In this document: positions 32,206-42,426 of the stretch, one piece after another | How the letters are laid out: every line of letters starts with the position of its first letter | Position numbering within the stretch: position 1 is the first letter of the stretch | Assembly (NCBI GenBank): GCA_037179335.1 | Contig: JAKZHN010000001.1 | Location: 124,001 to 188,000, forward strand | Direction: 5' to 3' | Length of the DNA stretch: 64,000 nt | Source of the DNA: Cyclaneusma minus | Lineage: Eukaryota > Ascomycota > Leotiomycetes > Marthamycetales > Marthamycetaceae | The notes under the pieces: generated by a model | What the model saw: the letters and a program-made list of their open reading frames with translations, nothing else | The model's database searches: none | Told to the model about the DNA's origin: nothing | Made by a program: the position numbers and the translations under genes

Positions 32206-33570
32206 CTAGGCCTTCTTCATAATTATCCAGCCACCCGCAACGAACAAACCTTTGCGATCTACCGCCTTAGCTTCCCTCAAAACCGTTTTGAATCCCGCTT
32301 CGCCCAACTCCCCATTTGGAAAATGCTCCTCGTAGATATTCTTTAGGAATCCCGGCTTAGAATGCATACCCGCCAGATTCATCCAAGCAAGCTTGAAATT
32401 TCCTCTATCCGCAGCTAGAACCATCTTCTTCAACAGATCGAGGAGTGGTGACAGGAACCCCTCCAGCGACTCACGATGGGCCTCTTCGTAGGTACGGGAT
32501 CTCTTAGGTCTGGAGTCATCGGGATTGATGAGCAGCTGCACCGTCTTGAGGTTTGTGGGAGAGACAAACAGTTGTTCGAGTAGAGCAAGCTTGTCTGGGG
32601 TAACAACGAAATTGCTAGGAAGCTCAATGACCAGATTCTGAATCTCGGCAGCAAACATCTCTGGAAGGATTCAACCAAGGGCAAAGTCGTTGCTACTTGC
32701 AAATTTATGAGTGCTAGTAGCGGGGCCAGTGATTTCGATGTGTGGTACGAATCGTGAGAGATGGGAAAGAGTGGCCAAGGAATCGAGATTCTTGGGTATG
32801 GAGAGGTGATTGCTCCACATCGAGACCCACACTTGACGCTTCTTGAAGATGTACTTCGCGTAGTCCCGTCCGATTGATCTGGAAAGGAGACAAGTTAGAC
32901 GCAAAACTGGGATTATGACATACAGGGAAGAGAGACAAAAGCGCAATGTAGGAAGGAGACTGAATAAGCTGTAATCAGTCACCGTGACTGAGGCAACCAC
33001 ATACCGACTAACGTAGAGAAGAGAATGTCCTTTTCCCTTTGCAGAAAAGTGACCGTAGACGTCCATGCCCTGGTGGAGGGGGACCGCTGGATCTCGGGCT
33101 AAGGCTGTAGGCTCTGTGGTGGCCGTGATTTTGATAGCGCTATTACTACCGCATGCTACCAGTTCGTACACTGTGATCCATATTATTAGTACCATGAGCG
33201 CGCATACACAAGTAGAGTGAAGAAAACGTACCCAGATCTTTGATCTCGGTGGGAAGGCTTGTCCAAGGCGATGGGCCATTGGCCCAGGCGCTCGAGGCCT
33301 TTGAGACGACGCTCACGGCGCCCGCAGAGTTGTTATCGATTGAGTTGGCATCGGTTGAGTTGGCATCGGTAGAGTCGGAACCAGAGGTGACAGTCGCGAT
33401 GTCTTTGGCTGTCTTGGTTCTTTCGCTGAAGTTATTTCTGAGAATGACACCAGGGCATGACAGACTTCTCTCTCTCAGCGACTTGGAAGAAATGTCGATG
33501 AATGAGTTGACGAAGAAATTGAGAAAGACGTCGATGAAGAGGTTGGTGTAGGATGTGAGACAGAGAATAC
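32206..33570 (-). pseudogene. F-box-like LPxEIxD paralogue C with in-frame TGA; start unresolved
   Basis: Three coding blocks align with the family. Block 1 ends at 33232 with SPWTSLPTEIKDL; a 61-bp phase-1 intron (33231-33171, donor GTACGT, acceptor CACAG) gives VYELVACGSNSAIKIT. Block 2 (33170-33005) ends GHSLLYVSR before a second intron of 126 bp (33004-32879), absent from B and D. Block 3 continues SIGRDYAKYIFKKRQVWVSM to FALG, then TGA at 32673-32671, then ILPEMFAAEIQNLVIELPSN in the same frame to a normal stop at 32206. In B the same place reads IMPDLFAACLKNVHLRL, so the TGA replaces a sense codon (CGA by one transition). Upstream of block 1 the frame is open to about 33.6 kb (DSTDANSTDANSIDNN) but lacks an ATG, so a 5' exon is missing from this model. 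Confidence 0.65.
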
Positions 33571-34317
33571 CTATGTCAAAGAAGGTGGTGGATTTGAAAG
33601 ATATAGAAGAGGGGAAGGAGGAAGCGCAAGCTTTTGGGTAATTTTATGCAAGATCTTCTACGCTAGCGTGCCGCCCAAGCGGACGGGAAAATGTGATATA
33701 AAATTTCGCTTACCTGGAAAGTCTGAGGTTCGGGAAGTTGGGATCCAAGTGGATTTGAAGATAGGCAAGAAGCGCAGGTGAAGAAAGTAAGTGTTTTCTG
33801 TCTGTGGGAGATACGGTGAAGAAGAAAGAGAGAGAGACGGAAAAGCAACGCAGATTTATATAGCGCCTCAAACCACGGGACACGCAAGTGACGACTGACG
33901 GAGGTGAAGCTGAGCGAGATGTGGCCCGATAGCAGAACATAATTTGAAGGGCGGTAAGGAGAGAATAGAGATCACCTCGAAACGCGAACTCGGACTTTCT
34001 TCGTTGATTACAAAGATTACTAGATCTACTCTCTTTCATACGAGCTGCGCAGAACGTGGCACGCGGAGAGCAAGTGTTATGAAAGCAAAGTAAAGCGGAT
34101 GCGTAGGTCGAGTAAGAAGATTAAGGGCCATATCACACTAATAAAAAGGGCAGAGGGTATTGTGACATTTTTCGTGCAATTCTCTAGCTGAATGAATCTA
34201 TTGTGCTTCAAGTTCGACGGCAAAGGAGGTCATTGAACACGTGTGGACTCAGTAGAGAGTCACAGGATCTGGTTTCGCAGACTGTCTCTCCCAGCGTTGA
34301 CCAATTTCCCACAGCCA
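33571..34317. other. intergenic between paralogues C and D
   Basis: It probably holds the 5' end of paralogue C (a GTAAGC donor on the minus strand at 33713 follows an open frame ending PEPQTFQ) and the 3' flank of D. No separate gene is supported. Confidence 0.35.
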
Positions 34318-35757
34318 TCAAGGGTTCCTGATGAACATCGCTGTGACACCGCATGCGAAGTCCGTCGCGTAGAAAGGCTCAAGATCACCGGGTAATTTGA
34401 TATCCAGGGCATCCCGGGCATTCTTCCTCGTGTCCTCCCGAATGGTCTTCAAGGTCCACTGCCCACTCTCCTTGTTCTCTGGGACGAGGTACTTCAAGCA
34501 AGCTTCGCGCATGTAGCCACGTTCGACGAAGATAAAATCCAGGTTGATTCGGACGTACTTCAGCAGCCTATGCTCCTCGTGGTCCACAAAAAGCGTTTTC
34601 TTGAAAATTCGAAACAAGCCGGGCAAGACTTCATCCATGGGCGTGTACTCCATTCGATGTTTCATTGCGGCTGTGTTCGTGTTTTCGTGGCCATCCATCT
34701 CGAGGTCGAAGCGCTTGAGGAGATGTGCCGAGGAAAGAAGTCGTTCGATGGAATTCAGCTGTTCTGGCTCAGAGCGAAAATCGCCGGGGAGTTGCAAGAA
34801 AACAGTTGTAAGATGCTCGGCGATGAAGTCAGGTAGCATTGCGGGCTTGTGGATATCAGGAACGTCTCCTACAAGACTCTGCAGGCGAGGCAGCGAAAGG
34901 AATGGCGTCATACTATCGCGTTCGAATCTGTCACCGTGAATTCTGATGAGGAGAACAGCTGAACCAAACATCTTCTTGGCGAAATTGATGCCGTCTTTTC
35001 TGCTCATACCAAGCAGGCCACGGCCGTCTCTAGCAATGGATTTGCTGCAGAAGACAGTGGTGCTTGGAGATCTGTCGTCGCCAAAAAGTGGCTTCGAGGT
35101 TACGCGCTCCTTCATGTGAGCTCCGTCACGAGTGTAGGCCTGGAGAACGTGGTTGGGCCAGACGTGCATTTTGATGGTGCTGCCAGAAACAAAAATGTCG
35201 AAGACTACAAAATTCAGTTAGATTTGAACAAATTGTATGCTGCAGGTTGTAGAATACTAACTCCTATCTTTGATCTCCTGAGGAATGGTGCTCCAGCCAG
35301 GATGCTCCGTGATGTCCTTCGAGTCCACTGCGCGTCCAGCCTTCGTGATGTCCCCGGAGTCCGTTGTGGTCTCAAGCTCCGTGACAGTCTTCGAGGTGGT
35401 TGCGCCCTCAGACTTCTTAATGTTATTCGAGGTGGTTGCGCTCTCAGACTTCGTGATGTTCTTCTGGTCCTTCACAGCCTCAGTCTTCTGGAATTTGCGA
35501 CGGGGCATCCAATACTTGGGGACTTCTTCATTGTCGCTCTGCGGGGGGCTTGGGTCGCTATGCAGGGGGTTAGAGGCTTCGTCGGGGCGTAACAGCTGTC
35601 TTCTCTTGACCACGCGAGGAGGAGACTTGGGGACTTCATCTTCGCTCTGCTTGGTGGTGCGAGATCTCAGGCTGGTTCTGAAGGCAGCGCCTCTCAGGCT
35701 GGTTCTGAAGGCGGGGCCGTGAAGCTGCTTTCTCTTGTTGACTGCAGGAGGAGCCAT
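34318..35757 (-). CDS. F-box-like LPxEIxD paralogue D, intact, with long basic N-terminal extension
   Basis: Exon 1 is 35757-35262 and exon 2 is 35204-34318; the 57-bp intron (donor GTTAGT, CTAAC branch, GTAG acceptor) is phase 1 and at the same motif position as in A-C. The product has 460 residues. The first about 150 residues are low-complexity: a near-duplicate FRTSLRGAAFRTSLRSRTTK, basic clusters (PPRVVKRRQLLRP; PRRKFQKT) and Ser/Thr repeats (KSESATTSNN / KSEGATTSKT), suggesting a disordered, possibly nuclear, tail. The spliced motif is GWSTIPQEIKDRIFDIFVSG. The body has the family blocks GSTIKMHVWPNHVLQAYTRD, GLLGMSRKDGINFAKKMFGS, PFLSLPRLQSLVGD, MLPDFIAEHLTTVFLQLPGD and IFKKTLFVDHEEHRLLKYVR, and ends FACGVTAMFIRNP. 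No catalytic motif is recognised. It is the longest and best-preserved member of the cluster. Confidence 0.78.
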
Positions 35758-38608
35758 GTTTGAATGCTGAACAGCCACAGAGCTGAGCTTCTCTAGTGAG
35801 CTTGATGAGCTGAAGCTTGTGACAATGTAGTAAGAGGCGCGCGGGTGTTTTGCGCTCGCGAGGGTGATGTTGAAGGAGGAGATTGACGAGTAAGCAGTTG
35901 GGACGCGCGTGTGTTATGTACAGGAAGAGAGTAGAGCTTGTCCAGTGAGCTTGGTGAGCTGGACCTTGTGTCGACGTCCACCACAGCGCCTGGAAGTGCC
36001 GTGCGGGCGAGGTTGTTGACGGAAGGGATGGACGGGCGGGATGTGCACAGCAAGACAGCGGAGCTTGTCCACTACTCCAATGGGCTTAGCGGGTTGGAGT
36101 CTGCGGCGATCTCGCAAAAGGCGCGCGAGTTTTGCGCTTGCGAAGTTGTTGTGGGGAGGAAGAGATGGGTGGGTAAACAAGCGCTTGGGACGGTCATGTG
36201 ATGAGCACGCGTAAATCCCATGTCCGTTCCCCTTGCTGCCCACAGCGCTGGTCCGAGCTCTAGCAGCAGCTACTTTGGGATGGTAAGTACAGCTTCTTCA
36301 CATCTGCCCCCCTTCATAGACTACTTGTTACAGCCCCCTGAACCGACCTCCTGCAATTGTACCTGACCGTGACTCCTTGTGTTCTTAACATGAGCAGGAA
36401 CAAGAACTACTCTGACATCCAAGTATGATAAATTTGTGACGAGGTAAAGCTAGCCCAGCTGCTCATTTTCGCACAGTATTTATGTTATAATGTTGTATTA
36501 TTCGCCTGCAAGTTCGCTCTATTTAAAGAGCGGTCGAATCAGGAATCCATTGAGTTTCGAGGTTCCAGGGGCAGAGACCGAACAAAAAGGTAGTGGAATA
36601 TTGCGAGTAGCATAAGGTAGCTCAGGGGCAGAGATATCTGTAGAACGGAGTATCTGGCTCATTGATCTTGACCGATCTAGAGCCGCAGGGTAGACTTCCT
36701 GGCAACAATTCCTCCATGGATACATGGAAGCACTTAAAGACAAGTGGTGGGGAAACGGTGGAACAGTTGAACCATCTGTAGCACGTGCTAGCTGGGGGTA
36801 ACAGTGGCCCGGATTGGTGAGTAAAGAACGCAAAATATCTCTCAAGGAGAGCTCCCCTTTTAATAACTCTAGGTGCAGAGGGTAGGCAAACACAAAGGGG
36901 CCCAGACTCCGAAGGGCAGGCAGTAGCTAGCTATCTCCACGTTGTTCCCATGGTCAAACAACAAGTCTCGAGCCTCTCATAGTATCCGCAACATGGCTGG
37001 CTCTCGTGTCTTAGTCTTCGCAGCTTTAAGCGGCAGTCATGATTCGCAATCAACTGGCGTCAAAACAGGTTACAGACTGTGCAAATATCCAATCACTCAA
37101 GCATCTAAATCGCGATCTGGGCTTCTCGCTGCAAGCTTTATTTTGCTATAGGAAATGGGGATGTGGGACACATTTATTACACTGCTTTCGGGTAGTACGT
37201 CTGATGACAAGAATGCCTCGCAGTCCTACCTCCGGTTGTTCTCCGTGTATTCCAGAATCAGGCGACGCAACTGCAAACACACTGACCTGAAATACTAGGG
37301 GGCGCCTGGACGTGAATGAAGGCTGCTTCATCTTCACGAGCATACTTTGTACAGTGAAGGTCATCTATCTTCGTCGTCTGACGTCTCTTCTGTTGACGTA
37401 ATTCAGGAGGCGGTTCTCAAACAGGATCCACCGGCGGAGGTTCTATCTTCATGTTCTTGATGTTTTTCTACGTATGACATGCGCAAGAATAGGAGACGTC
37501 TTCATGTTGAGATTGACCGGCAGAAGGACATCTTCAGAAGCGCAAGGGTCGCAATGCGTAATTGATACCTTACTCTCCAACCTCGAAGAAACTGTCCGAA
37601 GACCATCTGAAGCAGGCTAGCAGCCGAAGATACCCGGGCATCATCAAATAGGTCTCTGTTGAGGTTTGATTTTATCATACCAGTTTCCACTTTCCCTAAA
37701 TCGACCGCCCCTGGTGGTGGTTTCCTCTTGCGCAACATCATTTACAGCTGGGAAATTCCGACAGTTCTCGCGGCAGCCTTCCGCGCCAGACTCACCGCCA
37801 GCCTTGCCTATATACCCGAATTCACAGCTATCTCTTAATTAGCGGTAATCACGTCTCTTAGCATCTTAGATACTGCATTTCGGTGCAAAATTCAACGCTA
37901 AGAGCCAATTGCCCAGGTTCGACCGCTTTTCTGGGAAACAAGGAAATGACCACCTGCGGGGGTACTAACATTCGTAACCTAAGACGAGTTGGGGGTGTAT
38001 GTAAAACGGGGAGATTCGTTTTTTGCACTTTTCTTATTATATTTTGTTTCGGAGTTTGTTCCTTTTCTGTAGTCTCGGATCAAGTGTTAGTTCAAATCGG
38101 AATCTTATACAAATTCAAATGCAATATACAAAGCTCTATATCTAAATACTTTCAAATCCACTCAAGCCCCTGAGCCCTTGAAATCATATACTTATAATCC
38201 CTATAAGCGTTTGTACCCGTGTAGATCTAATACTTTGATTCACGTGCTTCCAGTCCGTGTAGTCCTTACACTTTCGAATCCACGCCTACAAATTCCCATC
38301 TTCACTTCATATTTTGGAAATAAGCGAGCTTCTATATCACGTTTCCCGTCCCGCTCGGGCACTAGCGCCGAAGGATCTTGCATAAAACTACCCCAAGGCT
38401 TGCTCTTCCTCCTTCTCCTCTTTCCTATTTTGCAAGTTCACCTCCTTTGATAAAAGTTGTCCCATCATCAAGCATTTGGCATCCCTTGCTCGTACATCTT
38501 TTCGATAACAACGCTTCCAAACAACTTCTTCATCCAAATTCTCCACCGGATTCTTCATCAAACTTTTCGTCAACTTCTACCTCATCAACACCATCGATCC
38601 GCGCAGCA
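35758..38608. other. gene-free stretch between the F-box-like cluster and gene E
   Basis: No supported gene. Near 35.79-35.96 and 36.06-36.14 kb, related blocks (GAGCTTGTCCA-GTGAGCTTG-TGAGCTG; AAGGCGCGCGAGTTTTGCGCT) recur, indicating a local duplication just upstream of paralogue D. The rest is unremarkable and moderately AT-rich. Confidence 0.4.
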
Positions 38609-40074
38609 ATGTCATTCACAGCAACCGGCGTCAAGTTTGACCCGGAGACCGAAAAGGTGCCTGGGTCCGAAAGTCGCGCCGCAGCAGTAATTCGGGTATC
38701 TATTTTTCTTTGTGTGTCCTTACATTTTGCTAAGAGGAAACTAGAACGTCGTCCATATTCTTCCTCCAAAGACGCCCGGTGTCGTTCATCTTCTTCCTCG
38801 AACGAGACCCCACGTCGTCCATTCTCTTGTTTGAAAGACGCCTTTCGCCGTCCATCCACTGTCTCGCAAAACACCCGCCCTTTATCTCCTGTCCGAGAAC
38901 AATTGGCGAGGCGTCCGGACTCTCATGTCAAACAACCGGCAACTCGCGTCCGCATCCCTTCTCCGTCGAGTACGGCTCCTATTATTGCGGCTCCTATGAC
39001 GAGGACTGTTGCTCCCAGGGCTGCACCAGGCCCCCTGGAAACAGTTCGCACGAGAGCTGCTCCTGCACAGGTGGCTTCCCAGGTCCAACAACCGTCAGAA
39101 TCAGATATTTCTGGACCGACTTCGGCTCCTGCGGGGAGAACTGCTGTTTCTAGGGCTCCGTCAGTCCCCCCGGACATAGCTCGCACGAGAACTACCCCTG
39201 GACAGGTGACTTCTGCTCCCGAGGAAGCAGCCCCAGGCTATGACGAGCCACCTCCACCATATGAGATGGTAGCCCCCGCCCCCGAGATACCAACCCCCGT
39301 TCCTGAAGAGCCTGTCACAGCTCGTGGAACGGAAGTCCTCGCCGCTGAGCAAGCAGATTGGGATCCGGTCCATGAGCTGGCAGCACGATACCCGTTGACC
39401 TTCGACGCGATGACAGTCCGCAATCTCATTCCTGAGAGGGCAGGGCCTGCACCCAAGAATCCTACTTCCGACCCTGCAAATGAAGTCCTCCCCACTGAAA
39501 ACGCAGATTGGGATCCGATCGATGAGCTGGCCGCCCGATTTCCCTTCACATTCAATGAAATGGCAGTCTCTGAAGCCAAAAAGCATAGCGACGCCCCTGA
39601 AAATGCCAATCCCACCCGCGAAGCCGCTCCTCAGAAAGATGCTACAGCCAAGGAGACGCTCATCTCTAGGGCATTGCCAATCAAACTCGAGGGAGACAGG
39701 CCCAAGAGTCCATTGAATTTCGAAACTGATATTATGAACCTGACGCAATGGATCGTGAACATCGACCCACCAATCATACATCTACTGCACTGCCTAGCTT
39801 GCGTCCACGGAGGCGAAATGAGTATGGAAGATATTGGTCACATGGTGCGACTCTTGACCCCAAAAGTCAAGAAACATCTGCTGTCTATCATGGACTTCTG
39901 CGAAAAGGGAATGTCGCCGGAATATGGAGCCGAGGAAGATCTCTATTATTTCAGTAGAATATTCGACCGATTTCATGAGATCTCCAGGAGTGCGGGTAAG
40001 TTGAAGACACTTCGACTGTTTGAAATTTGCTGATTCGTGATTCAGAGCTGTTGAATAGGGACGAAGAGACTTAG
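38609..40074 (+). CDS. hypothetical protein with internal DWDPxxELAAR repeat (gene E)
   Basis: Exon 1 is 38609-39995 and exon 2 is 40046-40074; the 50-bp intron (donor GTAAGT, CTGAT branch, TTCAG acceptor) is phase 1 and the product has 471 residues. The first about 290 residues are Ser/Pro/Arg/Ala-rich and disordered, with a PPPPYE motif (PY-type WW ligand). Two copies of a roughly 30-residue block follow: TEVLAAEQADWDPVHELAAR and NEVLPTENADWDPIDELAAR, each continuing YPLTFDAM or FPFTFNEM. A folded C-terminal helical region (MSMEDIGHMVRLLTPKVKKH ... FSRIFDRFHEISRSA) precedes the last splice site. A short variant segment (VSIFLCVSLHFAKR, about 38.70 kb) might be a 39-nt intron but is too short to trust. 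The family is unknown. Gene F downstream may share the HEIS..S|E end and splice position. Confidence 0.55.
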
Positions 40075-41563
40075 ATTGGGAAGTCTCAGCTAGCTAAGGA
40101 GGAGCTCATATTCTTCAGAAGAGGCTAGCTTGCCAAAGGCCTTTGTCTCACTCTAAATTAAAGAGCTGAAAGTGGGCTTAGTCCTGCATGGCCACAGCTC
40201 AACATAAATCAGGACGCGTGAAGCCGATTCGAGCCCTGGCATTACACTTATGTCATCTTCACGTCTCCAGAATGAGCACGAGCAACGCGAGCTTTGTGCG
40301 GATGCCTCGCGCCTCGCTGCTTCTCTTTCATGTGCATGGCCTTCTACCCGATGAACTGGATGGTATGCAGGAAACTCTAAGCCATCCATTCATCGGCCTC
40401 TACGATTCGAAGGCTAGGGTTCAATCAGAATCAATATTCGGAAGCTGTCAATGCTCGGAATCACGATGGCTTTTGTGGATTGGGAAAGCGGACCGGGACG
40501 GTGGAATACGGACTAGCATCTGGGTTTTGGCAAGTTCTTGGGCATTGCTCTTTGACCTTGTGTCTGTTTTTTTGGCGATTTGAGCGTTACTGATCGACTT
40601 TCTTTTGCTTCCGAGGAGTCGAGCATTTCGCGTTTTTTGGAACAAGATATATGACGGACTAGTATTACGCATATCGATTTACGATTAAATAACTAAGAAA
40701 AAATACCAAGCGTACTTGAGGTTATGTTGCATTAGGGAGGCGGAAGAGAGAAGAGCTCGTGACTCACTCTCTCAAGCATATAGGGTTCTCCGCTGACTAA
40801 GATATGGTAAGAGCTTGGGCACTTTCCAACGCACCCCTTCAGCTTCTATAGCATGCTGCAGCATGCTAGAAGTTGGAGCTAAAATCGTATCATAGGTACC
40901 TAAGAAAAGTAATATAAATAATCCTGCAAAACAGGGTCAAACAAATAGCAGTACAAAAATCCTCCAAAGGTGAAAACTCCAAGCCACGCAGGGCCACCAA
41001 ACCACCCCTGAAATTAAGCTTTTCCCCAGCGCATAATGCATAAAAACCCAATTTCGGGCTGCTTCTGGCTGCTAGGCAACCGTTGGAACAGCAAGAAGTG
41101 AACTTGGTAATCGCCGGGCTCATAATTGTTGGAAGCTGCAAAAGAGATGACAGGAAGACTGAAGAGAAAAGCGCACTTTCCAACAAATTGTCATCAATGG
41201 GCTGGTACGGTGGAAGTGGACTTGGTTGTATCGGCACAGGAGTAGCGTGAAATTGGCATTTGAGCTGGAATTATCGTTAGCCATGGCATTGGAAACTGGA
41301 ATTAGCCTCGGGATTGGCCTTGTGACAGGCCTGGAATGGCAATGAAAGGACGTTTCAAGGGGGTGTTTGGCGGGCGAATGCAATTTGTTGGTTCGTCCGC
41401 GCCGTGCTTTTCTGGGAGAATAACTGTAGAAATTGCCTGTAGGATTACTCGATTTGAAGACCTACCTCGACAATAAATCATCAACCTGTTCCTCCTCTCG
41501 ACTTTTCAGTCTTCAATCTTGCTCCCCACTTAACCACCCACCTAATCAATCGCAACAACCACC
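40075..41563. other. intergenic between genes E and F
   Basis: No recognisable gene; only short frames on both strands. AT-rich around 40.65-40.70 and 40.9 kb. Confidence 0.4.
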
Positions 41564-42426
41564 ATGGGACTGTCTGTAATACTCAAGCGCGCCAAGGACG
41601 AGTTGGCGCCATTGGTGAAGAAGGACCCAGTTGTATCAGACTCGCCGCAGCCGACCAAGTCCAAGGACGCGGGTCAAGCCACTCCATCCAAGAAGCAGAA
41701 TCACGTCCATAAGAGGAATGCCCCCAGTTCTTGGAAGAGGTTATCTTGGGGACCTACTGTATCCAACCACGCTGCTGAAGCCAAGACGACGGCTGCATCA
41801 ACTACCTCGAAAGTTGTTTCTCCGCCCAAGGTCAAGAAGCCAGCTCGGCCTATGTCGTATATCCCTGAGGCCACTTCTGAGGCTCAGTTTTGCATCCCAG
41901 AAAGCCGGCCGAGGTCAAGATCATCTCCCTGGGTCGTTATCAAATGCCCGGGCTGCGAGGATTGCGGTTGATCAAGCTGCATTCAAAAGGATTGGAAGAC
42001 AGCTACATGAGATCAGCAAAGCTTCAGGTATGTGGGATACAACGAGACTATATGAGAAACCTACTAATTCGATTTTTAGAGAGTAGATCACGTTCTTTCG
42101 CCCTTTCATCCACGAAAGTCAGAGTCCAGATACTCAAATATGTGCTCCCGGAAGAGTGTACAACACATCCGCCGCATGCATGTCTGGCGGGACGGAGGCG
42201 AAAGGAGAGGCTTAGGGATTTCCAGCTTGGCTGGGTGAACGACGAGAGACGCTTTGCATTCATGCGCTTGCAAGCCTGACAGAACCTTGCCGAATTAAGA
42301 GTCGTGGTTACTGCAGGTACGCTCGAGCAGCAGGCTTGCGAGAGTGTGAGAGGGTTGAAATTGCTTGACGAAGAGAAGGTTGGCCAAGCCCAAGGCATCT
42401 CGCCTGTAGATATACCATACATGTAA
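41564..42426 (+). pseudogene. decayed 2EXR/F-box-like gene (gene F)
   Basis: ATG at 41564 in a strong context (ACCACCATGG) opens MGLSVILKRAKDELAPLVKK and a Lys/Ser/Pro-rich tail. The 135-residue frame stops at 41971, but the natural continuation lies in a different frame: RIAVDQAAFKRIGRQLHEIS, then a 52-bp intron (42028-42079, GTATGT ... TTTTAG, phase 1), then ESRSRSFALSSTKVRVQILK, a degraded LPxEVRxxI motif, and YVLPEECTTHPP. The frame runs to FMRLQA, meets TGA (42277-42279), and carries on in frame as QNLAELRVVVTAGTLEQQAC to a stop at 42424. So one frameshift and one premature TGA are needed, consistent with a pseudogene. The HEIS-K-AS|E junction resembles that of gene E. An intact 135-residue short protein is the alternative. 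Confidence 0.5.

Noticed and set aside
37880..37945. possible tRNA (B-box-like AGGTTCGACC)
   Set aside because: Acceptor and anticodon stems cannot be formed around it.
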